NCBI RefSeq assembly: GCF_020283565.1
Contig: NC_060064.1
Location: 7,338,001 to 7,402,000 of the forward strand
Length of the DNA stretch: 64,000 nt
Reading direction: 5' to 3'
Origin: Trifolium pratense
Lineage: Eukaryota; Streptophyta; Magnoliopsida; Fabales; Fabaceae
A program made the translations under genes and the position numbers. Positions 12,717 to 24,006 of the stretch are shown in pieces. Every line of letters starts with the position of its first letter. Position 1 is the first letter of the stretch. The notes under the pieces were generated by a model that had not been told where the DNA came from, ran no database searches, and saw only the letters and a list, made by a program, of their open reading frames with translations.

Positions 12717-13173
12717 AAGTTTAAACTCGATTTTTGAATTTCACGAAAATACTCTCGCAGATCGTTACGGCTTTAAAGCAATAAGCACATAACCTGTCCA
12801 GATTATTTGCTCTTACAAGAGCCTAAGTAAATTGACTTATTTTGAGATATTTTATTCACAGTTCTTATTTCTTAAATTTTGAAATAAAAACTGATCCAAA
12901 CATATGATGAATGCAACTTTTATCATACAAACCGATGATATGTTCCTTCATATTTTTATACGAATTATATCATTTTTACAGATAATAATGAAACAATGAG
13001 ACTAGATCATCCGAAACCGTGTTGTTACTATGCTAATGGCAAGAAGTAGAAGCAATTTCTTGAATTATACTGAAAGTTTATAATGGTTTTGAAAAAGTAA
13101 AAAAAAGGAGAACCAACTATAGCTGTTAGACTGGAAACCTTTGTAATATCCATTACTTCACTCGTAATCATGG

Positions 13174-16100
13174 TCAAAAAGGAGAACCAACTGGAGGTGC
13201 AAGGCCAAGGTACCGCATTATCTTTAACCGACGATCCTTCCTTTCCGTTTTCATTGGATAAGTCGCTTCCTGAAGAGTAATTATTCATCATTTAGTGTAC
13301 ATGAAAAATAAGTTCTTATAATGATTATGCCATTAGTATTGAGTTAGCAACTCACGTCAAAATGAACTCTGGGCTTACGTTCCCTTTTCCCTCTTCGTCT
13401 CTCTTGAGAATCATTTTTTGTTCCGCTTGAGCTGGGCGAAGTGTACTTACCTGCTCAAACCATAAATCCATATTAAGAAAGCAAAAGGAGAAACAGAAAG
13501 AGTAAATCATTTTAGGAGTGTTTATGACGTATTCAGTGAGGTGTGGGTGCATGTGTGATGTGTATGCTTTAGAGATATTAGACAAGAGTCCTACATCGTT
13601 CTGTAATTGAGGCCAACAAATGTCCAAAAACATGCATGGACAAATGAAATGATCCATGGATAACAGACAAGACGACGCATGTGAGACTTTTTTGAAGGAA
13701 GTGAACCGAAAACCCTTTTAGTTTGGCTAGAAGTATTTGCATAATAAAACCCATAACTATCATATATCACTGTCATTTAACAATGGGTAAAAACGTTTTT
13801 GGATCTACAATTTCTTTTTATGAAATTCGATAAAACAACAACTGAACAGAGTCTATGATGCATACTACTTTTGGTTAGAAACGTAATATTCCATTAAATC
13901 ACAATATAAAACTGATTCTTCTTTCTTTTAAAAAAAAAAAAACTGATTCTTCTTATGAGGAGTGTCAAGAAGGAACACACACTCTAACACACATTTTTCA
14001 ACACACTCTCTTGTATTGGTTAAAACTTAAAACCCATATGGGTCCCACCAAATCATGTGGGTTCCATATAAATTTGACGGGACCTATACAAATTTTAATC
14101 AATAAAAAGTGTGTTAAAGAGTGTGTTGCTAACATTATTCTCTTCTTATTTATTAAATGTGTTTCCGAACCCATAGAGCTTAGAAAATGTAACTTTCTGT
14201 TCTAAAAACCACTTCACCGTGCAGCAAAACATAATTCTAAACAAAAATAAGGAACATACCAGCTGAACGTTCTTGTTGATTAGAATGAGCAGACCTATCA
14301 GGACTCAAATTTTGGCAAGAACTGAGTTGTGCCTTTCTTTGCAAGGCCTAGTATCATATTAAATTAGAAAGAAATGAAAAGTTTAACAAGGAGAAGAGAA
14401 AATTAGAAAGAGAGGCAGATAGCTGAAATTGTAAAATTTATGGTAGCCAAAACATGCTCAACATACTTGCTGTAGAGCTTCTTGAAAATCATTTGAAGGG
14501 TTATTGCTCCTTTCTTCAAAAGACTGCGAAAAAAAATCAAGCATAATAGACATGAGACAATGACAAAATATACTTTAAGAAAACATCCATAGAACTATCT
14601 CCTTAACAATAGTTGAATTTGTGGGGAAAAAAAAGGCTCCAAATTATCCAACAACCCAAGCCTCAAAAAGTTAAAAGGGAATTTGAAAAAACATGGATTT
14701 GAAGAATTTATAACTTCAAAAATAGTGCAATGCACAACCCTAATCAAATGTTGACTACAAAAGTGTGAGAAATTGATTCCCACTAGGATGAGGAATTCGT
14801 CAACCACCTATTCTAGTGTGGCTTTATTTATATGTTACATTGTTATCAAAATCTAAATAAGAGATAGCGAACACCCTGAACTAGAATGTGCAAAAGCATA
14901 GTGTGGGACAAGGATTAAACTCACATCCTCAAAAATTGAAATATCTGTTGCTGGATCAATCCAAGCACTGTAAATGAACAAAGTATTATTCAATACAATC
15001 AGTAGACAGGATTAGGTAAATCCAAGAAACTGTCGTGTAAAATATATGCCACAATACCTGGGATGATTTCCATAAAACTGCACTAAAACATGTCCATCAC
15101 TAACACAGTCAGATAATGCACATCTCTCTTCTATGATCTGGAAAAATTAATTTATTAAATGAGTATAGATGAATGGGTTATGAAATTCAAACACAATAGT
15201 GGTGGAGAAATATCAGCTCCACACCAAATTCATAAGCCAGTCCATTTTATAAAACAGAGTCTGAGAAAGCTGGATTCAAAAAAATCTGAATTATATAACA
15301 TACATCAACACAACATTGAAAGTATGACAATTTGCATCAGTAGTTTCTAGTATTGTAACCTACAGAAGTATCCAAGTAAAATGGAGCGCCGTTTTGTATT
15401 AAATGATTCTTCCTATTAGAGATATAGCTTAGCTTGTAAGTGAATCTACTCTATCATACTTTTGATGTTGCGTTGATGTATGTTATATAATGAAAACATA
15501 ATTTCCCTCTCTCCATCTTTCCTAATACTTCCACTCAAAAGTAGTTCTACCTTCAATAAATTGAAGGATTAAAAAAAAATTGATTCACAAAAAATGGACT
15601 TCTAAAACGTTAAGTTTAACTTCTAAATTTCCCATGAGAGAACATTGTCTAACAGATCTCCACACAGAGAGGAGCAGGTTAGAACGAGTAAACATATAAA
15701 TAAAAGAGATGCTTGTAATGGTTGATGACATCCAATACCAAAAAATGATGATACTCGCTTGTATTTATATCAGCAAGTCTTTAATTAACATAATTCTACT
15801 CAATTATGCACTATTAATAAGGAAAAAGGAACATATACAGCTTAAACTGATATAGAACCTGTTCCATTGATTATATCTAAAGCCATTTTACATTTTAAAT
15901 GCAGATTCTTCAATTTGAAAGATGAGGACATGTCACAATGTCCAGATGCTTGTGTATTTTCCGCTAAACAAAATTAGGCGGTAAGATAAATGTATGCAAA
16001 AAGATCCTTTAAAGATGCCAGAAATAAAGGGCAGGCTCAGTAAATATGAATCCTCTTGTCCAATTAACTTCATTTTGGCTATGCAGAAAGGATATACACA

Positions 16101-18151
16101 TAGGCAGAAAACAACAAATGTCACAAGGTATCAAGTAAATACCTCAGCAGGCCACCACATTTGACAAGATGTTCTTGCCCATACAACATTTCCAGGGGTT
16201 ACAGCAAGAGAACTGTTATCACTGACAGATGATTCGCGAGGTGTAGATTCTGACATCTTAATACAAGCATCCCTATAAAGAAACATAAGTTTCAGTCTGC
16301 TTAGAAACATAATAACTGAAAGGTCTCAAAATCACTTGATTGTACTAGCAAGCCAGTCCAGTATAAAGCAAACCTATTGCCGCGAAGGTCAACTGAATCC
16401 AATTCTGCAATTGGAACATCAAAAGACTCAGATGAACAGACTGGTCTACCCTCTTGGAATTTGTTACATCGAACCAGCGTATCTTTAGAAAATTGTTTAA
16501 TTTCCATTCTCCTCTCCAGTGAACTGTTTGCAGTGACATCGGAAAACCTCACTTCACCGGAAGATGAACCAGGTGAGGAATCTGTTTGAAAAAATTGACC
16601 AGATGAAAGATCACTCATATCTTTGAAGAAAATTCTATTAAACTTTACTTATGATGGATTGATCCTAGATTTAGATCATGATGGAAGCGGTAATTCAAAT
16701 TATATTTGACATACGGTAAATGTAAATGTTTGAAGAAATAGGCTAAACCACGGGCCAAACCTCTATGTTTGGCAACATCAGTAACACAGTGTTAGCATCT
16801 ATACAATTAGCTCTAATAGAATCTCGCGGATCCATGTAACAGCAAAACTCAATTAAACCCCTAAAAATTTGACATTGTCTATAAGAAGCAGTTTAGCTTA
16901 GAAGAGATAATAAACTTTAAAAGTTGAGACATGTGAGTTTCAATAAATCCATCAGGAAATTTTTAGCTTAATGGAGCCACTTAACTTTGAAAGTTGACCA
17001 TGTGGGTTCGGATACAATACAGCTGTGAAATACAAAATCTAATATTCAATTCAAAGAGTGTTCATTATTTTTCTATGACACAAAAAAATCCCATTATACA
17101 CTTTCTCTTGAACACAAATATGTAAAACAAAAGTCTGAAGCATGAAATCAATTGACTACAAATAATTTTGTTATGAATATGCACCAAACTATTAGTATGC
17201 CAACACAGCCAAGCCATTATTTCTTTCCATTGCCATGAAACTCATCAAAGAAACGAAAACTAAACTACATTGTTATTTCATAGCTCAACCATTGAAACAC
17301 CATAAAAAGATATTATATCATCATCATCATCATGATGTACGATCTGTTGGGGAAACTCGCACATACCAAGGATTAACCCACACACCCAACCCAAGGACCT
17401 TTGATAGAACATACACAAACACACCATAAAGAAAAGTAATAGCATACACAAACATTAACATCGTTCGGCAACAAACATTTAACATGGTTCGGCACCTCTT
17501 GCCTGCACTCAAAGAAACACCTAAACAAATGTATTCACTATCTCAAGTAAGATTACAAAGATTGTAGCCCACCTAAGCTGTATGCCCTATGTATTCGAGC
17601 ATCCACTCGAGTTACAATGAATGATAAACATAAAACATACCTATCTCACTACAACCTACAAGTAACCACCTCACCAGGACATCGGGTTGGAGATGCTTCT
17701 ACTCTTCAGAATCCTCATATTAATTGTCTCACTCTCACCTCTCTTTTCAATTAACTTCCCAACATAATCAAAAAAGGAGAAAGGGGAAAGTTTCAAAATT
17801 TCAATTCGAATTGCTTGCTTAATTATGAAAAATCTACAATTTAAGTCAATTTCAATCAAATTGGTAGTAGCTTTGCAATAAGCAGTTAACAATCAAATTG
17901 AAAAGCTAAATTTGAATGATCCCAAAATCAATCACCGGGATAATTAACCAATTAAACAATCAAATTTCACAAGCAACATAGTAAACAATCAAATGTGAAT
18001 ATGGGAAATTGTTTGAGAAAAAGAATAGCATACGAATAATAGGAGGATTGAAAAAAGAGAAATCAGTGCGGCGTTTAGGAGGTGAACTTCTTGGTTGTTG
18101 AGAATGTTTGGGAACACGATCAATAATAATAATAATCTTTTTCTTGGCCAT
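13174..18151 (-). CDS. PWWP-domain protein
   Basis: Nine exons splice in phase to 317 residues: 18151-18034, 16620-16374, 16272-16143, 15137-15058, 14967-14925, 14523-14467, 14347-14260, 13450-13356, 13269-13174 (stop TGA at 13176-13174). The product starts MAKKKIIIIIDRVPKHSQQP. A PWWP-type (Tudor/Royal family) domain lies at about residues 147-215: GNVVWARTSCQMWWPAEI, then VLVQFYGNHPSAWIDPATDI. PWWP domains bind nucleosomal DNA and methylated histone tails, so a nuclear chromatin role is likely. The namesake motif reads MWWP here. A basic stretch (QERRRGKRERKPRVHF, about 271-285) could be a nuclear localisation signal, and the C-terminus MRYLGLAPPVGSPF looks like a conserved tail. The long first intron carries an LTR-like insertion. 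The match to a specific Arabidopsis gene is not certain. Confidence 0.85.
13975..14140. mobile_element. MITE in PWWP-gene intron 7
   Basis: Imperfect inverted repeats: the left end carries CAACACACTCTCTTGTATTG and the right end reverse-complements to CAACACACTCTTTAACACAC. A partial relative occurs near 39690-39800. No coding capacity. Confidence 0.6.
17346..17660 (+). mobile_element. LTR-like fragment in PWWP-gene intron 1
   Basis: Begins TGTTGGGGAAACTCGCAC and contains two TTCGGC blocks (ATCGTTCGGCAACAAAC and ACATGGTTCGGCACCTC), a pattern I associate with LTRs of small copia/TRIM elements in plants. The second LTR was not found, so this may be a solo LTR or fragment. Boundaries are approximate. 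Confidence 0.4.
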
Positions 18152-18284
18152 ATTGTTGTGAAAAAAGGAACCCTAAAAGTTGTTGTTTGGAACAGAATTT
18201 GATTGCATTGACGACGCAGTTGAATGAATACAAATAGTAACTAAGTTATAATGAGATTGTGTTGTGTAGTAGTTAAGTTATTCT

Positions 18285-18400
18285 TATTCATTCATTCATT
18301 CATTTATTCAAGAAAGAAAGAAACAATCGTAGTTGTTTGTTTGTTGTAAGTGCTAACTATACATGTATGTATGTATCGGAATGAATGAATGAATGAATTG
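18285..18400. repeat. ATTC/GAAT microsatellite tracts
   Basis: A run of TTCATTCATTCATTCATT at about 18286-18305 is followed by ATGTATGTATGT and GAATGAATGAATGAATGAAT at about 18362-18398. Because the two tracts are complementary, the stretch can fold. It lies just upstream of the PWWP-gene start, in its 5' flank. Confidence 0.7.
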
Positions 18401-18595
18401 AAGAGAATCAAAAAAGAGTACTATAATTCCCAAAAAGATTTTGGTACTATGATGGACCGAAATAGTAAAACAGCCCCGACATGGCAACAAACTACTCCGG
18501 ATGTGTTTCATAACAAAACTAACTGAATTCACTGCTAAATTTACAGTTTTAACTTTTACACTACACCACTTCATTATATTTTATTTTATGGAAAA

Positions 18596-18766
18596 TGCTA
18601 AACAGTGCTCCCGGACACTCTTTAAGCATCTTAAATAGTAAGTTTTTGTTAAAATTTTATGGAAATTGTGAAGTCAATGCTTTGGAAATCGAAATGTTTC
18701 ACTTTTTGGATAAATTATTTCTTTAAAATGAATGCTTAAAGAGTGCCCCGAGGGCACTGTTTAGCA
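18596..18766. mobile_element. MITE with TGCTAAACAGTGC ends
   Basis: The left end TGCTAAACAGTGCTCCCGG and the right end CGAGGGCACTGTTTAGCA are inverted repeats that also share CACTCTTTAAGCAT. A related copy lies at 37691-37850 in the PPR gene. Non-coding. Confidence 0.7.
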
Positions 18767-18879
18767 AGATCCTTATTTTATTTTATTATTATTTTGTTTT
18801 AATTACATTTAATTTTAAAATAATACAGTAGATGACAAAAAGGATTTGACCCATTGTGAGATTAGCCTAACGTTAGTAG

Positions 18880-19135
18880 ACCATCTCCAATGGTGTAGTA
18901 CATATTAGGTACTCATTGTACTTATTAGATACTACCATTGGAGCAATACACATTTGAGTACCTAATAGGTATTAATTCTACAATAAGCATTAGTACCTAT
19001 TTTGTTTTCGTGGGTCTCATCTATAATGATGTATAGTTATTGGTGAGATATGTTATTGGTAGGACCTATTTAGAACTTTTTAAGAGATGTTGGGTTGGAG
19101 GGAAGGGATTTAGTACTTATTAGGTACTATTATTA
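18880..19135. mobile_element. Possible MITE
   Basis: Starts GACCATCTCCAATGG, contains repeated TAGGTACT words, and ends near GTACTTATTAGGTACTATT. CATCTCCAATGG-type ends are frequent in legume MITEs. Inverted ends are not convincing by eye. Confidence 0.3.
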
Positions 19136-19149
19136 AAAAAATAAAAGAC

Positions 19150-19341
19150 ACATCTTCGCTCGTAGCTTTTGGATATTCATCGGCACCGGTACAAACAGAC
19201 AATGTGGATCGAAATGGTCTCGCAAAGTCGGTCCCTGTACAGCCAACTGAAGTTGGCAGTCAGTTCGAAGCAAAAAGTGAACGTAACTGGGATGAAAGTC
19301 CATTCGCGTTACACTCAAATGGTACATTAGATTGGATGTGA
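19150..19341 (+). pseudogene. Orphan coding tail, unidentified
   Basis: An open frame of 63 codons ends at TGA 19339-19341. Pieces of its translation are AFGYSSAPVQTDNVDRNG, VPVQPTEVGSQFEAKSERN and the C-terminus ESPFALHSNGTLDWM. Codon use and base composition are unlike the AT-rich surroundings, suggesting a real C-terminal exon or a captured fragment. No start or upstream exon is recognisable: the 5' side abuts a probable MITE and the 3' side abuts the 519-bp element. I cannot name the family. Confidence 0.35.
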
Positions 19342-19355
19342 CATGGCCTTTCTCA

Positions 19356-19874
19356 GTGGCGGCTCGCACACATGTGCGAGGCGTGTGACGACATCGGGCC
19401 TCAAAATTTTGAGGGCCTCAGCTCAAAATTTCGAGGTCCTATAATATTACTTATATATTATTTATACATATAAAATATCAAATATATATTAATAGATAAT
19501 TTTTTGGCCCTAAACTAATAGTTATATATTATTAATGTTCATATAATATCATACGAGTATCAATAGATTAGTTAGCTATACTCGTAAATATAGTTTTAGT
19601 CCATTTTTATCTTTGCATAAAATTTAACCTTAGATTAGGAGATTCTTTTTAACGTTATATACAAAGATAATTATTTTGTATTTTTTATCTCATTTGATTT
19701 AATGCAATTGGTTTAATATTGATAATCTATATGTTTACAAAAATAAAAATGATTTTTTTATATTATACGTGATTTAAATCGACAATTTTTTTTTAAAAAA
19801 AAAATTAAATTTTTTATATTAAGGGACCACTTTTATATTTTGCACAGAACCTCCTAAAACCCGGAGACGTCCCC
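19356..19874. mobile_element. 519-bp hAT-like element with flanking direct repeat
   Basis: The insert is bordered by an identical 11-bp sequence, GGCCTTTCTCA, at 19345-19355 and 19875-19885; this contains the 8-bp duplication expected of hAT elements. The left terminus reads GTGGCGGCTCG and the right CGGAGACGTCCCC; inverted similarity is weak. The interior is AT-rich, with GGGCCTCAAAATTTTGAGG near the left end. No transposase frame. Confidence 0.6.
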
Positions 19875-20003
19875 GGCCTTTCTCATGACAAAGTAACTAA
19901 ACATAATAAGAACAAGGACAGGTTCATATTCATCCCACTTCAAACTTTGAGGAGTCACATAATGCTAAGACCTTATTTCCATGCACATGAAGCAATCAAA
20001 TCC

Positions 20004-20192
20004 CTATTCATTCAACCTAGATATAGAGCTTCCATCTCTCTCTACAAGTCTATATCTATCACTGTAGTTCTCAAGCAACTTCTTTATAGTGCCATTCACC
20101 AATGAACTCAAAGGGTAAGGACTGACTGAAACCAGCCATTGCAAATCTTGACCTCCACTTCCCAAGCACCTCGTGTCATTCCACTCTCTCAA
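20004..20192 (-). other. Unidentified open frame, possibly an exon fragment
   Basis: On the minus strand 62 codons read from MREWNDTRCLGSGGQDL through WLVSVSPYPLSSLVNGTIKK to SSISRLNE and a stop. The frame remains open a few codons upstream (FWKGL before REWND), suggesting an exon joined to something now lost. Composition is more protein-like than its surroundings. I do not recognise the family; it may be a last exon of a decayed gene or a captured piece. Confidence 0.3.
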
Positions 20193-20204
20193 CCCTTTCC
20201 AAAA

Positions 20205-20340
20205 TGTGATTGTTCATCCCTTATGCATTACATACACACTAGGGTATTATTTCAAACCACACATTGCATTGTGGTCATATAGTAAAGAAATATGGAATAT
20301 CAAATTCAAGGATCGGGAAGTCTTTGGTTCCTTCAATTGC
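20205..20340 (-). repeat. Decayed duplicate of the thaumatin gene's 3' flank
   Basis: This stretch closely matches 20869-21010: both contain CCAAAATGTGATTGTT, ACATACACACTAGGGTATTA, TTTCAAACCACACATT and AAATATGGAATATCAA in the same order and orientation. The second copy is the 3' flank and last codons of the thaumatin-like gene. The first is therefore the 3' remnant of a partial tandem duplication; similarity fades where the coding region should begin. Confidence 0.65.
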
Positions 20341-20971
20341 TCGATATGCAAGACGACCAACTCTACAACTTCGAGTGCCATATCTTCCAAAACCAAGTTT
20401 CGTTATGTCTGGTTTGCAACAACCTAACAACCTAAGATGATTAGGCAAGGAAGGGTTGTCATAGAATCAATGAGTTTGTACCTTTTATTCGAGTAGAGAT
20501 CCCCACCCAGGCCTGTCTGTGGGAGAAGAAGGGCTGAAGCAAGGAGTGTGGATTCTCCCCATCTCGCCCAACACCAGTTAAAAAAATAACTAATATTCCA
20601 ATGTTATTAACTTGTTTTTTCCTATCAAGTTTCACACTTGGTCACTTCGATTAAAAGTCTGTGGTCAAATCAATTCCACCCAAAATAATAAAATGGAAAA
20701 TGAATGCAAGGGTATATATCTTGGCAGGGAGTTTTATGAACATATATTCCAACAAAACAAATATTAATCATACTCTCAATAATTTATATAAAGATATATT
20801 CGTGACCATTTTTATTGAAACATGTATCATATGTATCAATACATTATACATGCAATCACCAAAATGTGATTGTTTATTCCTTATGCATACATACACACTA
20901 GGGTATTATATATTATTTCAAACCACACATTTACTTGTAGTCAAATAGTAAGGAAATATGGAATATCAAGT

Positions 20972-22792
20972 TCAAGGGCAGAATGTGATGGTGTAATTGG
21001 GTCCTTTGAAGCAAGTAAAAGTACTACTTTTATCATCATAAGCATAACTATAAGCTTGAGGACATTGCTTTTCAAAAATCTCAGAGTATTGAGTAGGCTT
21101 GCATATATCTGGCGAGTTGAATTCTTCGGTACAACAATACTTTGGCTGATTGAAAGCCACACAAGCACTCTTGCAAGCAACTACTTTCCCATCAGGTCCT
21201 TTCATTTGCAACTCAGCCGGGCACACATCGTTGATATTTGCTGGACAACTCGAGGGTTTGCAATCACCAGTTCCACCTTGTGGAGCAATGGACATAGGCA
21301 CGTTGAAACCGTCAACATTGCTTATATCATAGTAGTCTTGTCCCCCGTTAGCTTCCACGTGTAGTTCTGCTAATGTTGCTGGGGGAACTGCACCGGCACC
21401 ATTGCACGCGACTTGGCCAGAGCCACAATCGGCAGTGGCACAACTAAATTTGCCTGAATTGCTAGAGCATCTGGTTCGGCCCCAAAACCGTCCCTCCCAT
21501 GGAGATGGGACATCCACAGAGTCGGACTGACCCGATGCTAGCTCAAAACCTGTTTTTGGTAATTGAGGCTTTTGAGCACTTGTTAGGGTCCCTGGCCATA
21601 CCGTGTATGGACATTTGTTCGTGAAAGTGATCTTAGCTCCATAAGCTCCTACATGATGCAATGCAACAAATGTAAAGATTTGATTAAAAAACACAAATAT
21701 CAAGCAATTCACATGTTATAAAAACATTGATGACTAAGTTAAGTAAATTTTATGCAGACGTCTAATTATTTATATTCTACTTGTAATATTATCTTTCAAA
21801 ATATTTAATCAAATATTAATATAGTCAGGAATAATTAAATGTTTATCCAGAAAAGTTTAATTAATAATGTACATGGTTAGTCTCGTGGACTTAACTCAGT
21901 TGGCAGGAACATTGCATTATATATGCAGAGGGTGGGAGTTCGAACCTCGGTCATCCCACTTATCTACCTTAATGGTGAAATTTCTAGCCACTAGGTTATT
22001 TGACGAAAAACAAAATGCACATGGTTAAAACTTTAGAAGTAATAGTTAAGTTTTTTTTTTTACATATAGTTATATTTTTTTTTACCAATTTTGGTGGACC
22101 GGTCCATACATAGCAAAAAAAAAAAACTTTGGCTTTAAATGGGACCCCCGCAAGTGGGCGGTGGAATTGGTCCCCTTGGATTAGTCGGTCATAGGGCCGA
22201 ATACCAAGTTTTTTAAAAAAAAAGTTTTACTTTTTTACAAGAGAAGTAATAGTTAAGTTTTTTTTTATATAAATTTTTTAAAGAGGTGCGCAACGCAAGG
22301 ACTTCCCAGAAGATCATCACTACTCTCACCCAAGTACACTTAACTGCATGGGATTCGGTGGAAGTAATAGTTTAGTTAGTGTAAGCAATATATAAGCTTG
22401 AATTTTATATTATTGATTAACATACTCTCATTCTTAAAATGAAGTGAGATTTTAGTCACTTAACCACTAATATGCTCCCACTTGATTCTTAGGACTAGTA
22501 TATTAACGTACTATAATCATAAATTTGTTAAAGTCCACCTAAAAGATTATGATTAACCCCCCCTTAATTTGGTAGAAGAAAGTTCATATCATAAAAAAAA
22601 ATATTAAAAACAAAGATAATGAAGATAGCTAGCAAGTCATGTAGCCAATATATAAATAGGAAATAGACAAAAAAAAAAAAAAAAAAAAAAAAGATTTATA
22701 ATTTAGAAAGGAAATGGAATGGATTAATTGTTGATGATCATACCACAAAAGAAGGAAGCCAAAATAAAGCAAAGAGCAAATTGGGTATTCAT
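20972..22792 (-). CDS. Thaumatin-like protein (PR-5 family)
   Basis: Two exons, 22792-22744 and 21648-20972, encode 241 residues. The N-terminus [20 protein letters not shown] is a signal peptide, probably cut before AKITFTNKC. The mature part has 16 cysteines, the usual number for eight disulfides in the large thaumatin fold, and family landmarks: [61 protein letters not shown] and the C-terminus NYTITFCP. The acidic REDDD cleft residues appear present (R of GRTRC, E of LAE, D of DYYD and VDGFN). Such proteins are secreted or vacuolar, and many are antifungal and stress-induced. The 1.1-kb intron carries two SINE-like inserts. A TATA box lies about 105 bp upstream of the ATG. A decayed copy of the 3' end lies nearby. 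Confidence 0.95.
21870..22005 (+). mobile_element. tRNA-derived SINE (Au-like) in thaumatin-gene intron
   Basis: An A-box-like GGACTTAACTCAGTTGGC at about 21888-21905 and a B-box-like GAGTTCGAACC at 21936-21946 are spaced as in a tRNA. They are followed by a tail containing CTAGCCACTAGGTTATTTGAC, typical of legume Au-type SINEs. It is antisense to the host gene. Confidence 0.7.
22083..22210 (+). mobile_element. Second SINE-like insert in the same intron
   Basis: Contains GGACCCCCGCAAGTGGGCGG and TTGGTCCCCTTGGATTAGTC, words I associate with a common legume SINE family, and ends in poly-T/A tracts. Boundaries are approximate. Confidence 0.4.
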
Positions 22793-22894
22793 TATGGGGT
22801 TTTCAGTTTTCTTAATCTTAATTTTGATGAATGGTGAGTGAGGTACTTAATTTGTTTTGTATGTGATGCAATTTCATGTTCAAGTGCATGTTGG

Positions 22895-22902
22895 TATTTA
22901 TA
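22895..22902 (-). promoter_or_regulatory. TATA box of thaumatin-like gene
   Basis: TATAAATA on the minus strand, about 103-110 bp upstream of the ATG at 22792, the spacing expected for a plant core promoter with a 5' UTR of about 70-80 bases. Confidence 0.55.
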
Positions 22903-23509
22903 GGCTGCAAAGCTTGAATAATCAACATGGATGCAGGGTACGTGGGGGTTCAATATTGGCCTTATTGGTGCGTGTTAGTAATGGAATGTATAATATCATC
23001 ATTTTCAATATAGACTCTTCCTGAGCTGCCAATTTTGTTGAAATTAACTCAGTTTCTACCGTTAATTAGGGAGTGATTAATTTGTTTTAATTTGCAACTA
23101 AGCATGTATTTTCATAATCATCATAAATTTAATCTTCACTATCATGATTTGTAACTAACTATTAAGTGATATAATAAAGATTAATTTCAGTGTGTCTTTC
23201 TACAATAATAATAACTTATTGTGTTGTGCCTCATGAATTTCTTTGAAAGTACTAGAATATCAAAATCAAATTGATGTCGATTCAAAAAAATTACTATGCA
23301 AAGATTTTTTTTACCTTAATGTTAATGTCTTGAACCAAAGAGAAAAATGACAACAATTGTCACATTCTTGAAGAATGTAAGATCGACCGTGGATCCACCA
23401 CAAGAATATAAAGATGTCCTTAATTAGGATCTAGAATTTATTTATCCAAATCTAGAGGAGTAACTCTCAATGACAAATATTTAAGGTGTAAAAATTTAGA
23501 GGAACAAAA

Positions 23510-23680
23510 CTATACTCTCAATCCTTAATCATTTGATCCTGGGTTCAATTCCCGGCCAGTGCGTATGAAGAAACATTTGTTGAAAGATGTCAACACCTTA
23601 AATAGATCTTAGTTATCTCGAGGGGATTAGTCTTTACAGTTGCGCGCAGATGATATCTTTAGTTTACCAAAAACTATACT
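23510..23680 (+). mobile_element. SINE-like repeat
   Basis: A B-box-like GGGTTCAATTCCC at about 23543-23555 is followed by GGCCAGTGCGTATGAAG and a 3' part with CTCGAGGGGATTAGTCTTTA and GTTGCGCGCAGATGATATC, then TTTACCAAAAAC. These match a recurrent legume tRNA-derived SINE as I remember it. Confidence 0.6.
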
Positions 23681-24006
23681 CTCAATTTCGACGGAACAAC
23701 AACTACAAACATTTAGTGTATTAAACTAATTTTACCTTATACTCCTACTATGTTTGTCGACAAAATATTACACTATTATTTTAAACAACATGTGCAGAAG
23801 ATAATAGGTTATCTCGTAATTCAATAAGAGATAAGAATTTAAATTTTTGTTCAGTCATTAACTCTGAGTTTGTCCAATCCCAAAAATAGTCTTAAAATCA
23901 AACACGGTACACCTAAAATTATCCTATTAAATTTTTGTATATTTTTTGCAGTTACACGTAATATCGCGTAAGCTTCAAACTTTTGGTGGAAGGATTATGC
24001 CATTAT

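Larger units (their letters stand above)
9701..13173. other. Intergenic region between SGR6 and PWWP genes
   Basis: The start codons of SGR6 and of the next minus-strand gene are separate; this region holds the SGR6 promoter and the 3' flank of the PWWP gene. It is AT-rich and contains a dispersed duplicate pair (10040-10480 and 11365-11800), a SINE (about 12640-12716) and a short GC-richer piece at about 11085-11180 resembling repeat debris. I see no gene in it. Confidence 0.6.

Noticed and set aside
16301..16618. Open frames on both strands around the second PWWP-gene exon
   Set aside because: Only the minus-strand frame continues through correct splice sites. The plus-strand and alternate frames are shadows.
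20661..21364. Plus-strand open frames across the thaumatin gene
   Set aside because: They are antisense to the 16-cysteine thaumatin coding exon and have no features of their own.
21888..21947. tRNA gene suggested by A-box and B-box words
   Set aside because: There is no complete cloverleaf or acceptor stem pairing. It is the tRNA-like head of a SINE; the same holds for the other SINEs listed.
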